The notes under the pieces: generated by a model
Databases searched by the model: none
What the model was told of the DNA's origin: nothing
What the model saw: the letters and a program-made list of their open reading frames with translations, nothing else
Made by a program: the position numbers and the translations under genes
In this document: positions 1-6,264 of the stretch, piece by piece
Layout of the letters: the number at the start of each line of letters is the position of its first letter
Numbering within the stretch: the stretch's first letter is position 1
Assembly: GCA_021106775.1 (NCBI GenBank)
Contig: JAIOTL010000405.1
Location: forward strand, 1 to 6,305
Length of the DNA: 6,305 nt
Direction of reading: 5' to 3'
From: Planctomycetota bacterium
Lineage (GTDB): Bacteria > Planctomycetota > UBA8742 > SKZP01 > JAIOTL01

Positions 1-1044
1 GTCCTATTAAATATTCAACTTTCGAAATTAAAACTCGATGATAAAGATAAGATATATAAAAATATAAAAGAAGCAGAGGATGCAATTCTCAGGGCGAAAG
101 GATTAACACAACAACTTCTGACTTTTGCAAAAAGTGGAGCACCTATTAAAAAAACTATCTCTATAAAAGATTTACTCATTGATATCGTTAATTTCTCTCT
201 TAGAGGTTCAAACGTAGTCAGTAAATATCGCATCTTTAAGGATTTACTCAACGTAGAAATTGACTCAGGGCAAGTCGGGCAAGTGATTAATAATCTGGTA
301 ATTAATGCAGTTCAAGCAATGCCGAATGGGGGAAGTATTACAGTAAATGCTGAGAATTGCGATATCGAGGAAAACCCGCTTATCAACTTAAATCCCGGAA
401 AGTATATTAAAATTTCAATCACTGATGAAGGAATTGGAATACATGAGAGCTTGAATAATCGTATTTTTGACCCATATTTTACGACAAAACAAAAAGGCAG
501 CGGTCTTGGATTGGCAACTTCATATTCGATAATAAAGAATCATGACGGTTTGATAACCTTTAAGTCAAAAGAGGGTTTCGGCTCGACATTTACAGTTTTT
601 TTGCCTGCTTCCGAAGAAATATTCGAAACATTCAATTACAAAGAATGCGAACAATGCGATTTACATGGCAAAGTACTGGTGATGGATGATGACCTGTCAA
701 TTCGGATTACTCTTATGCATTTTTTTCGCGATTTAGGGTTGCAAACGGATAGCGCAGAAGATGGTGAGAAAGCGATTTACAAATTCAAAAGAGCATTTGA
801 AACCAAAAAACCTTTTGATTTGGTTATTCTCGATTTAACAATCCCAGGTGGAATGGGTGGTGCAGAGGCAATTAAGAAAATACGGGAGATTAATCCAGAC
901 GTGAAGGCGATTGTCTCAAGTGGTTATTCTACAGACCCGATTATGAGCAATTTCGAGCAATATGGCTTTGATAGTGTGATTACGAAACCTTACGAGTTGA
1001 AAGAATTAACCGCTGTCATCTCCAACCTCCTCCACTATAAGTAG
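1..1044 (+). CDS. Hybrid sensor histidine kinase, C-terminal part (5' end outside window)
   Basis: The reading frame is open from base 1 to the TAG at 1042-1044, giving 347 visible codons, so the gene starts upstream. Codons 1-50 are the end of the DHp dimerisation helices (ILRAKGLTQQLLTFAKSGAP). The phospho-accepting histidine should lie just before the window edge. Codons 94-205 form the HATPase domain: N box with N98 and N102, G1 box DEGIGI at 142-147, F box FDPYFTT, and G2 box GSGLGLA at 166-172. After a short linker, codons 224-347 form a receiver domain with an acidic cluster D229-D231, phosphoacceptor D278 in the strand ending LDLTIPGG, S306/S307 and K329 (TKPY). All catalytic motifs in view look intact. 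The usual role is autophosphorylation followed by relay to the attached receiver and then to an unseen phosphotransfer or regulator partner. The input domains (often PAS in this type) are not visible, so the signal is unknown. No output domain or regulator gene follows. Confidence 0.95.
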   Translation, partial: VLLNIQLSKLKLDDKDKIYKNIKEAEDAILRAKGLTQQLLTFAKSGAPIKKTISIKDLLIDIVNFSLRGSNVVSKYRIFKDLLNVEIDSGQVGQVINNLVINAVQAMPNGGSITVNAENCDIEENPLINLNPGKYIKISITDEGIGIHESLNNRIFDPYFTTKQKGSGLGLATSYSIIKNHDGLITFKSKEGFGSTFTVFLPASEEIFETFNYKECEQCDLHGKVLVMDDDLSIRITLMHFFRDLGLQTDSAEDGEKAIYKFKRAFETKKPFDLVILDLTIPGGMGGAEAIKKIREINPDVKAIVSSGYSTDPIMSNFEQYGFDSVITKPYELKELTAVISNLLHYK

Positions 1045-1051
1045 CAATATG

Positions 1052-2200
1052 TTACAGAGGTTTATGCCAGATGCGGTAGGTTTTGTAGATTTTTGCGCCC
1101 AGCATGTCGGCTGAGTTGTTCATTTCGACGTTGGTTTCGAGGATCCAGCTCATTTCACCTTCATCGAAGCCGTATTCGATACCCCGCAGAAAAATCTCCT
1201 CAAAAATTATTGCTTCAAGACCCTTACGCCTGTATTTTGATTTGACTCCCAGCAACGCGACCCTGACGCGGTTGATGATTTTGTTCTTTCTGCGATGAGT
1301 TCTCCGAATGAATAAATGCCAGAGCATCGGCAGCGTCTTGCCCCTGGAGTGCTTGAGAATCTGATGAATGTCAGGCAAAGTCGCGTTAAATGCCACCGTT
1401 TCACCGCCAACTTCAGCCAAAAAAGAGAATTTCGGGTTCATTATCGAGCGCAAACTGTTTGCTGCATGCTCAAATTCCTCACGATTCAATGGAACAAAAC
1501 CCCAGTTTTTCTCCCATGCATGATTGTAAACTTCAATAAGTTTTTCTCGCTCAGCGGGAAAACCCTTTTTCGAGAGGTCTATTTCGCGAATTGTAATATT
1601 CTTACGCTTGCGAATGAGCTTTGAAACACGCTGAATCTTCGCATTTGGCCAATCCTCCGGACCGATGCGATAAGCCAACAAATCCATTGCTTTTTTGTAA
1701 CCCGCGTTTTTTACAAGGTCGATGTAATATTTCGGATTGTGAATCATCATTATTTGCGGCGAATCTTCCCAAAGTCCATCAACGAGCATACCGTATTCCT
1801 CGTTCGACGTAAAACTTGAGGGTCCGCGAATCTCGGTCATGCCGGCATTGCGCATTTCCTGTTCCGCAGCATGAAGCATTTTGTTAGCAACTTCCTGCTC
1901 GTTAATGCACTCAAAAAAGCCGAAAAATCCTGTCTTTTCCTCATGAAATGAGTTGTGCTCTTCGATAATGTGGGCGGTTACACGTCCGACAGGTTCATCA
2001 TCCTTGAAAGCCACGAAATATGTTGGATGAATGCGTTTTAAGCATGGGTTTTGCTTCGGATTATGGAGCATTTTGCGTTCAGCAAGCCATTCAGGCACCC
2101 AGTATTTATCATCTTTATAGAGTTTTTTAGGCAACATGAGGAACGCTTTACATAGTTTTTTATCCTCGCCCCATTTAAACCTTTTAATTTCAATGCTCAT
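1052..2200 (-). CDS. GNAT-fold N-acetyltransferase-like protein
   Basis: The product is 382 residues, starting MSIEIKRF and ending KTYRIWHKPL. It resembles a family of roughly 370-390-residue GNAT-like proteins common in Bacteroidota and relatives. Family-like blocks are YWVPEW near 33-38, the segment GFFGFFECINEQEVANKML at 91-109, GMTEIRGPSSFTSNEEYGMLVDG at 120-142, and NPKYY at 155-159. The C-terminal half carries an acetyl-CoA-binding-like motif A, LLGVKSKYRRKGLEAIIFEEI at 316-336, then ETNVEMNNSADMLGAKIYKTYRIW at 355-378. The expected activity is acyl transfer from acyl-CoA, but the substrate is unknown. I chose the ATG at 2198-2200 because AGGTGG stands just upstream; the frame also has an ATG at 2285-2287 that would add 29 residues of unconserved look. 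The gene is convergent with the kinase (7 bp gap) and diverges from mrp, so it is probably transcribed alone. The family assignment is fairly firm; the biochemical role is not. Confidence 0.85.
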   Translation of the reverse strand: MSIEIKRFKWGEDKKLCKAFLMLPKKLYKDDKYWVPEWLAERKMLHNPKQNPCLKRIHPTYFVAFKDDEPVGRVTAHIIEEHNSFHEEKTGFFGFFECINEQEVANKMLHAAEQEMRNAGMTEIRGPSSFTSNEEYGMLVDGLWEDSPQIMMIHNPKYYIDLVKNAGYKKAMDLLAYRIGPEDWPNAKIQRVSKLIRKRKNITIREIDLSKKGFPAEREKLIEVYNHAWEKNWGFVPLNREEFEHAANSLRSIMNPKFSFLAEVGGETVAFNATLPDIHQILKHSRGKTLPMLWHLFIRRTHRRKNKIINRVRVALLGVKSKYRRKGLEAIIFEEIFLRGIEYGFDEGEMSWILETNVEMNNSADMLGAKIYKTYRIWHKPL

Positions 2201-2203
2201 GAA

Positions 2204-2209
2204 CCACCT
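2204..2209 (-). promoter_or_regulatory. Ribosome binding site for the GNAT-like gene
   Basis: The minus strand reads AGGTGG TTC ATG, a strong Shine-Dalgarno match whose AGG core lies 6 bases before the ATG at 2200. It decides the start against the upstream in-frame ATG at 2287, which has only a weak purine stretch (ACAAGAA) before it. Confidence 0.65.
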
Positions 2210-2358
2210 GTCTGTTATAACCTTTGTATTGTATAAAATCTGCCACGTCCGTGAATGAAAAACTGAGTAATAATTATTATTAATCATTTCTTGTACAAAT
2301 TGTTCTTATAAACCGGGCATAAAGTTGTAAGTTAATTTGTTCAGTAAAAAATTGCTTT

Positions 2359-2396
2359 TGTTATTCTGAACGGAGAGTGTGAAGCGGACGAAGTCC
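2359..2396 (+). repeat. Dispersed repeat, left arm (long variant)
   Basis: Reads TGTTATTCTGAACGGAG, continues through GTGTGAAGCGGACGAAG and ends in GTCC. The first 13 bases match 11 of 13 with the reverse complement of the arm at 2441-2467, and both arms end in a GAAG...TCC core, but this arm has about 11 extra bases in the middle. It resembles the 'TTCTGA(A/G)CG...GAAGAATCC' dispersed element that I recall from many environmental bacterial genomes; that is recollection, not a search. It contains a small GGAC-GAA-GTCC hairpin. Confidence 0.55.
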
Positions 2397-2440
2397 TTTA
2401 ATTATTCAGATGAACTAAACCAATTGTATTTCATACGTCT

Positions 2441-2467
2441 GGATTCTTCGCTTCGCTCAGAATGACA
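2441..2467 (-). repeat. Dispersed repeat, right arm (short variant)
   Basis: GGATTCTTCGCTTCGCTCAG followed by AATGACA; read on the minus strand it is TGTCATTCTGAGCGAAGCGA then AGAATCC. This is close to the canonical form of the widespread TTCTGAGCGAAGCGAAGAA element, in inverse orientation to the arm at 2359-2396, with a 44-base spacer. It ends 46 bases before the mrp start codon. Confidence 0.6.
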
Positions 2468-2502
2468 CATAAACCATTACATGTTTACCACTACAAAAAA
2501 AC

Positions 2503-2506
2503 GGAG
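2503..2506 (+). promoter_or_regulatory. Ribosome binding site for mrp
   Basis: GGAG stands 7 bases before the ATG at 2514. It favours this start over the in-frame ATG at 2481, which would add 11 basic residues unlike the family N-terminus and has no comparable site upstream. Confidence 0.7.
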
Positions 2507-2513
2507 ATGCATA

Positions 2514-3569
2514 ATGAACGAAAAAATCAGCAATGAACAGGTTTTAGAGGTTCTATCAAATGTGATGGATCCTGACCTTGGCAAAGATATTGTCTCGCTT
2601 GGGTTTATCAAGAATCTGATTATCGATGAAAAAAAGGTTGCTTTTGACCTTGAATTGACAACGCCAGCATGTCCGATGCGCGATAAATTCAAAGAGCAAT
2701 GCAAAACGCTGATAATGGACAAATTTGAGCAGATTGAAACAGTTGACGTGAAATTGACAGCACGTCCGCAAAGCTTGAAAGCTGAGGAAAAAGAATACTT
2801 GAAGACGGTGAAAAACACGATTTTAGTAAGCTCTGGAAAAGGCGGTGTCGGAAAATCGACAGTTGCGGTGAATCTCGCACTTGCACTTGCTCAGGAAGGG
2901 GCAAAAGTCGGGCTTATGGATGCGGATGCTTATGGTCCATCATTTCCGACTATGCTCAATATAAAAGAACCGTTGCAGGCGACTGAAGACCAGAAAATCA
3001 TACCGGCACAGGCTTATGGAGTAGCATGTGTTTCGCTTGGGTTTTTAATTCCATCAGGCACACCGGTGATCTGGCGCGGACCTATGCTTGACAGCATGCT
3101 AAAACAATTTATGAGTGATGTTATGTGGGGTGAGCTTGATTATCTTATAATTGACCTGCCTCCTGGCACGGGTGATGTTCAACTCACTTTGTCTCAGCTT
3201 TCCGGTGCTGCAGGCGCAGTCGTTGTTACAACCCCGCAAAAAGTCGCTCTTGACGACGTTACTCGAAACGTTGAGATGTTCCTCAAGACAAATGTGCCTG
3301 TACTCGGTATAGTCGAGAACATGAGCACTTTCGTTTGTCCGCATTGCGGAAACGAAACGGAAATTTTTGCTCGAGGTGGTGGAAGCGAAACTGCGAAATT
3401 CTTTGCAATTCCACTTCTGGGAAAACTTCCGCTAAATCCTGAGATTGTTGCATCAGGTGATAAAGGTGTGCCGATTATGGCATCTGAAGGCAATGAAAGC
3501 ATCAAAACAACTTTTGTTGAAATGACGAAAAATCTTGTTACCGAAATCTGCAAGAAAACCGAATTATAG
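2514..3569 (+). CDS. mrp: Mrp/ApbC-type Fe-S cluster carrier ATPase (NBP35 family)
   Basis: A 351-residue protein, the usual length for the two-domain bacterial form. Residues 3-80 are a DUF59/MIP18-like domain (NVMDPDLGKDIVSLG, with the conserved TPACP cysteine C53). Residues 100-345 are the MinD/NBP35-type P-loop ATPase: deviant Walker A SGKGGVGKST at 107-116, DADAYGPS at 136-143, Walker B-like DLPPGTGD at 214-221, and a CPHC motif (C275, C278), the cysteine pair that bridges a [4Fe-4S] cluster between two subunits in this family. Family knowledge says it binds a labile cluster and passes it to apo-proteins in the cytoplasm, with ATP hydrolysis needed for function. All key residues are present. 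A GGAG site before the ATG at 2514 fixes the start. No suf or isc genes are adjacent; the gene stands alone between two minus-strand genes and is preceded by an inverted repeat pair that may lie in its leader. Confidence 0.96.
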   Translation: MNEKISNEQVLEVLSNVMDPDLGKDIVSLGFIKNLIIDEKKVAFDLELTTPACPMRDKFKEQCKTLIMDKFEQIETVDVKLTARPQSLKAEEKEYLKTVKNTILVSSGKGGVGKSTVAVNLALALAQEGAKVGLMDADAYGPSFPTMLNIKEPLQATEDQKIIPAQAYGVACVSLGFLIPSGTPVIWRGPMLDSMLKQFMSDVMWGELDYLIIDLPPGTGDVQLTLSQLSGAAGAVVVTTPQKVALDDVTRNVEMFLKTNVPVLGIVENMSTFVCPHCGNETEIFARGGGSETAKFFAIPLLGKLPLNPEIVASGDKGVPIMASEGNESIKTTFVEMTKNLVTEICKKTEL

Positions 3570-3616
3570 TCTCTATACAAGTTTACATAAAACATTGTAT
3601 TGAAGATTTGCCACAG

Positions 3617-3649
3617 GAACGAGAATGTAAAACGGTAGAACAGTCCTTT
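3617..3649 (+). repeat. Possible decayed second copy of the dispersed repeat
   Basis: Aligning 3617-3649 with 2368-2399 gives 26 identities over 34 columns (3 gap columns, 5 mismatches, three of them G-to-A): GAACG.AGA.TGT.AA.CGG..GAA, then GTCCTTT in both. Both copies have the same orientation and sit on either side of mrp, 47 bases downstream of its stop here. The similarity is real to the eye, but the segment is short and A-rich, so chance is not excluded. Confidence 0.4.
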
Positions 3650-3652
3650 TAC
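3627..3652. terminator. Weak stem-loop in the convergent gap after mrp
   Basis: GTAAAA-C-GG pairs with CC-TTTTAC around a 9-base loop (8 bp with one bulged C). It lies between two convergent genes, where a bidirectional terminator is expected. The stem has only three G-C pairs. On the plus strand it is followed by CTGCCTTGCTTTTATT rather than a clean T run. It overlaps the possible repeat copy, so it may simply be repeat structure. Confidence 0.25.
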
Positions 3653-3669
3653 CTGCCTTGCTTTTATTA

Positions 3670-5667
3670 TCAATACTCTCGGAGGGTTTTGAGCGAACGA
3701 ATTATTTTCGTCTTTATTCTTTGGTTGGTGTGAATACAAATCATCGATTCCAATAGATTGATAATTGTGTCCTTATCGAAAACTCTAACGACACTTAACG
3801 CTTCCTTAACCTCATCAAGATTCGGCGACCGAAGCATTTTTTCAATTTCAGGCAAAACAGTAAGCTCATTATTGCTAAGTTTAAATACGAGATAAATCGC
3901 CTTTGCTTTCACTGATGGATCATTTGCAGTAAACAATTGCTTCAAATAAACCACGTATCGCTTATCATTGAGTTCTTCGACAATTTTTAAGGTTGAGAGC
4001 TTGATATTTACGCTGCTATCATCATTTAGCGTCGTAATAATCAAATCGTTGGTAGTTTTTGGGTCGATTTTGTTTAATACGCGCACTGCCGCAGAACGCA
4101 CATCCGAGTTATTACTTCGCACAAGCTTGTGAATATAAGGAAACAACTCGGTTGAATATTCTTTATTGCAATCAATCAATTGTATTCCCTCGATTATTTC
4201 TCCAGTATTTTCGCTTGTAAGCTTGGATTTTAGCTTGCGAATAAAATCACTGTTTTGCTGTGCGAATTTTTCGGTTTCAAGCTTCAAAAGACTGATAATT
4301 TCGGTCTTGACGTTACCGAGAAGGTCTTTCCAGGTTGTTTCATCAAGCTGATTTTTTGCAATAAGCCTTACTTCTTCAAAATTGCTTTTCAGCATTCGGT
4401 GCAATACCTTGTGTTTTTGAGATGTATTAAGTGAACTATCGAGCAGAAGTTTGCCGACATGCAGTTGAGTATTCATTATTTGAATCAGCAGAGAATTGTA
4501 CAGGAAATCGAAACTCTGATCACTTGCTGTACGTTTGAAACGTTTGAGTAATTCATCAATATATTCTAAGTCATCGAAGTTTAGAAGCTGAGCGTAAATC
4601 AGGTTTCTTCTATGCGTATCCTGTATTATATCTGCTTCTTTGAGCAATTCATATGCAAGGTTTTTTGACATAAACTCAACATTATTTATGCAAAGCGAGA
4701 TATATGGAATGGTTTGGGTCGATTCAATCAGTTTTTTCCATGAATTCGGACTGCGCTTATTGCGAAGTTTCATGACACCTTTTAACGAATGTGTAGATTT
4801 CAGATTATCAAAAATATTGAGTGCAATTGATCTCATACGTTCGTTTTTGTGTTGTAGGCAATACATAAGAAATTCTGGAGTTTCGATTGTTTCATTGTTT
4901 GCAATTGCCTCACGTGTACAAAATGACACTTTCTTATCACCGTCAATCAGAGCTTCTGAAAGAATACGCCAGCTTGCAAAATCAGTCAGAAAGCGTACTT
5001 CAGGGTCATCTTCGTCGAAAAGCACTTCGAAAGGAATGTCGGAATATCTGTTTGGACCTAGGAAAAGCATGGTGAGAAAAGCTTCAGCAGGAACCTTTAT
5101 CGGCACAATAAAAATAACACTCTCAATTGTTTGAATCACCATCTCAGCAAGTGATTCTAGGGTATAAAGTGCTTTCCGAGCCTTTTCAAAATCCTGATTT
5201 TTGCTATAGATTAAATTCTGTATTTCCTGCAATCTGAAAATCCACGATTGCTTGAAATTTACCAGGATTGTCTCAATTACATCGCAAACAAGCTGAGTAA
5301 GATTTCTATCAGACAATAAAAGAACATCCTTTAGAAGATCCAATGAATCAACTTTGCGCTGACGAACCAGAATTTTTTCAACATTTAGATAATATTTTGA
5401 TTTTTTCTCGACATGGTCAAGGATTTGCTCGTTGATTAACGGTGCTTTATCAATGATTTTAATCTGAATTTCAGTGCTCAATTCCGAGAAATATTTAACC
5501 AGTACATTTCCACTAAGGACAATGTACTTTTCAATCAATTCCAATGCCATTTCATTAGCTTTATCTTTATTTCCAGCTTTGATTGACGTATCAAGAACAT
5601 CTTTCAAACCTTTGATTTCAATTCTATTACTATATTTAAATTTAGTATTATCCTTTGATATGTGCAA
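3670..5667 (-). CDS. HEAT-repeat protein of unknown function; start codon uncertain
   Basis: A 665-residue frame ending at TGA (3670-3672). I do not recognise a named family. The whole chain looks alpha-helical. Clear HEAT-like helix pairs lie at about 265-300 and in tandem at 505-535, 537-566, 570-600, 603-632 and 633-662, each with the D/N-x-x-V-(R/K)-x-x-A-(I/V)-x-x-(L/I) pattern (for example NNSDVRSAAVRVL and NDPSVKAKAIYLV). Residues 1-260 are helical but less regular. A hydrophobic stretch at about 176-205 contains charged residues and is more like a buried helix than a membrane span. There is no signal peptide, so it is probably cytoplasmic. HEAT arrays serve as binding scaffolds; the partner is not evident. 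The frame opens with TTG at 5667, right after an in-frame TGA (5671-5673), with no Shine-Dalgarno; the first in-frame ATG is at residue 40. An ATG at 5672-5674 is out of frame by one base, so a frameshift is possible. Transcribed alone, divergent from yidD. Confidence 0.85.
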   Translation of the reverse strand: MHISKDNTKFKYSNRIEIKGLKDVLDTSIKAGNKDKANEMALELIEKYIVLSGNVLVKYFSELSTEIQIKIIDKAPLINEQILDHVEKKSKYYLNVEKILVRQRKVDSLDLLKDVLLLSDRNLTQLVCDVIETILVNFKQSWIFRLQEIQNLIYSKNQDFEKARKALYTLESLAEMVIQTIESVIFIVPIKVPAEAFLTMLFLGPNRYSDIPFEVLFDEDDPEVRFLTDFASWRILSEALIDGDKKVSFCTREAIANNETIETPEFLMYCLQHKNERMRSIALNIFDNLKSTHSLKGVMKLRNKRSPNSWKKLIESTQTIPYISLCINNVEFMSKNLAYELLKEADIIQDTHRRNLIYAQLLNFDDLEYIDELLKRFKRTASDQSFDFLYNSLLIQIMNTQLHVGKLLLDSSLNTSQKHKVLHRMLKSNFEEVRLIAKNQLDETTWKDLLGNVKTEIISLLKLETEKFAQQNSDFIRKLKSKLTSENTGEIIEGIQLIDCNKEYSTELFPYIHKLVRSNNSDVRSAAVRVLNKIDPKTTNDLIITTLNDDSSVNIKLSTLKIVEELNDKRYVVYLKQLFTANDPSVKAKAIYLVFKLSNNELTVLPEIEKMLRSPNLDEVKEALSVVRVFDKDTIINLLESMICIHTNQRIKTKIIRSLKTLREY

Positions 5668-5701
5668 ATTTCATATAGAAAGTATCGGTAAGAAACATGA
5701 T

Positions 5702-5731
5702 ATAATACAGTTGCGAAGACGAGTTTTTCAA
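5702..5731 (-). promoter_or_regulatory. Candidate promoter for the HEAT-repeat gene
   Basis: On the minus strand TTGAAA (5726-5731) and TATTAT (5702-5707) are separated by 18 bases, with TG directly before the -10. This sigma70-like pair would start transcription near 5694-5696, giving a leader of under 30 bases before either candidate start codon. It is a pattern match in AT-rich DNA and the host may use a different consensus. Confidence 0.35.
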
Positions 5732-5831
5732 GAATGCAGAATACTTCCTTTGTAAAGAAAATATCTAATATTGGATTAAAATTCTGTTAGAATCGATGCC
5801 GACTTCCTGAAAAACCGTGATGTTGATTTTT

Positions 5832-5835
5832 GGAG
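5832..5835 (+). promoter_or_regulatory. Ribosome binding site for yidD
   Basis: GGAG lies 6 bases before the ATG at 5842, supporting that start. Confidence 0.65.
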
Positions 5836-5841
5836 CAATAA

Positions 5842-6264
5842 ATGACAATATTTGTGCGAATTATTTCGATTGTAAGCACAATTTTGAAATGGGTTCTGCT
5901 TGTACCGGTTTTTTTTTATAAATGTTGTATCAGCCCGTTACTTCCAAGGATGTGCAGGTTCCAACCCACTTGCTCGACATTTATGGTCGAAGCGGTTCAA
6001 AAGAAAGGACCGATATGGGGTTTTATTTTGGGTGTATATCGGATTTTACGATGCAATCCTTTCAATCCAGGTGGATATGATCCGGTTGAGCGTTGGCCTC
6101 CGTATTGGACAGGCAAGAAATGGGTTTGGAAGATTCCAAAGGAAATCGAGGAAAAGCTTGATGATGAAGAGATAAATTTCAGGCAGCAATTGCTTAAGAA
6201 ACATTTGGCTTTGCAAAACGAAGAAGAATCAGCAGAGAACGGAATCGCGAAGGACGATAATTGA
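5842..6264 (+). CDS. yidD: YidD, membrane protein insertion efficiency factor
   Basis: A 140-residue protein. Residues 6-30 hold a hydrophobic, amphipathic N-terminal helix ([11 protein letters not shown]). The diagnostic YidD core follows: [20 protein letters not shown] at 26-45, [11 protein letters not shown] at 50-60, then [17 protein letters not shown] at 66-82. Conserved cysteines C38, C44 and C71 are present, and C28/C29 are extra. Family knowledge places YidD peripherally at the inner face of the cytoplasmic membrane, aiding Sec/YidC-dependent insertion of membrane proteins. Most YidD proteins are about 70-90 residues; here residues 83-140 form an added tail that is first tryptophan-rich ([17 protein letters not shown]), then a charged, probably helical stretch rich in E, D, K and Q. 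The upstream neighbour is a divergent HEAT gene rather than rnpA, so the usual rpmH-rnpA-yidD-yidC order is not kept on that side. Downstream genes lie outside the window. Confidence 0.95.
   Translation: MTIFVRIISIVSTILKWVLLVPVFFYKCCISPLLPRMCRFQPTCSTFMVEAVQKKGPIWGFILGVYRILRCNPFNPGGYDPVERWPPYWTGKKWVWKIPKEIEEKLDDEEINFRQQLLKKHLALQNEEESAENGIAKDDN

Larger units (their letters stand above)
2201..2513. other. Divergent intergenic region between the GNAT-like gene and mrp
   Basis: About 313 bases without a convincing gene. The left part (2201-2340) is AT-rich and must hold the promoter of the GNAT-like gene; several A/T hexamers could serve as a -10 site, but I cannot single one out. An 8-base palindrome TTGTACAA lies at 2291-2298. 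The right part (2359-2467) is occupied by two inverted arms of a dispersed repeat. The mrp promoter must lie either inside or left of the repeat, so the mrp transcript may carry the repeat in its leader. No Bacteroidota-type TTTG-N19-TANNTTTG promoter was clear. Confidence 0.6.

Noticed and set aside
1104..1812. Several plus-strand frames of 63-102 codons opposite the GNAT-like gene
   Set aside because: All are antisense to a frame with good family motifs and show no conserved content.
3683..3705. TTTTGAGCGAACGAA as a third repeat copy
   Set aside because: It resembles the TTCTGAGCGAAG core for only about 11 bases and lies within the in-frame C-terminal coding sequence of the HEAT gene, so chance is more likely.
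3099..3739. Minus-strand open frames of 81 and 181 codons overlapping mrp and its 3' flank
   Set aside because: They lie antisense to the strongly conserved mrp frame, have no recognisable domain or ribosome site, and run through the convergent gap; they are shadows of the real gene.
4640..5134. Plus-strand open frame of 164 codons inside the HEAT-repeat gene
   Set aside because: Its composition is typical of the antisense of a helical protein, and it has no ribosome site or family resemblance.
5648..5674. Eight-codon leader peptide MKFAHIKG overlapping the HEAT gene start
   Set aside because: It has no ribosome site and no run of regulatory codons. A one-base indel or a plain TTG start explains the arrangement more simply.
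3670..5841. HEAT gene as the broken C-terminal half of a transporter-HEAT fusion
   Set aside because: Some nucleotide-transporter-like proteins carry C-terminal HEAT repeats. Here the upstream 174 bases hold no open remnant of such a domain and include a promoter-like sequence, and yidD beyond it is intact.
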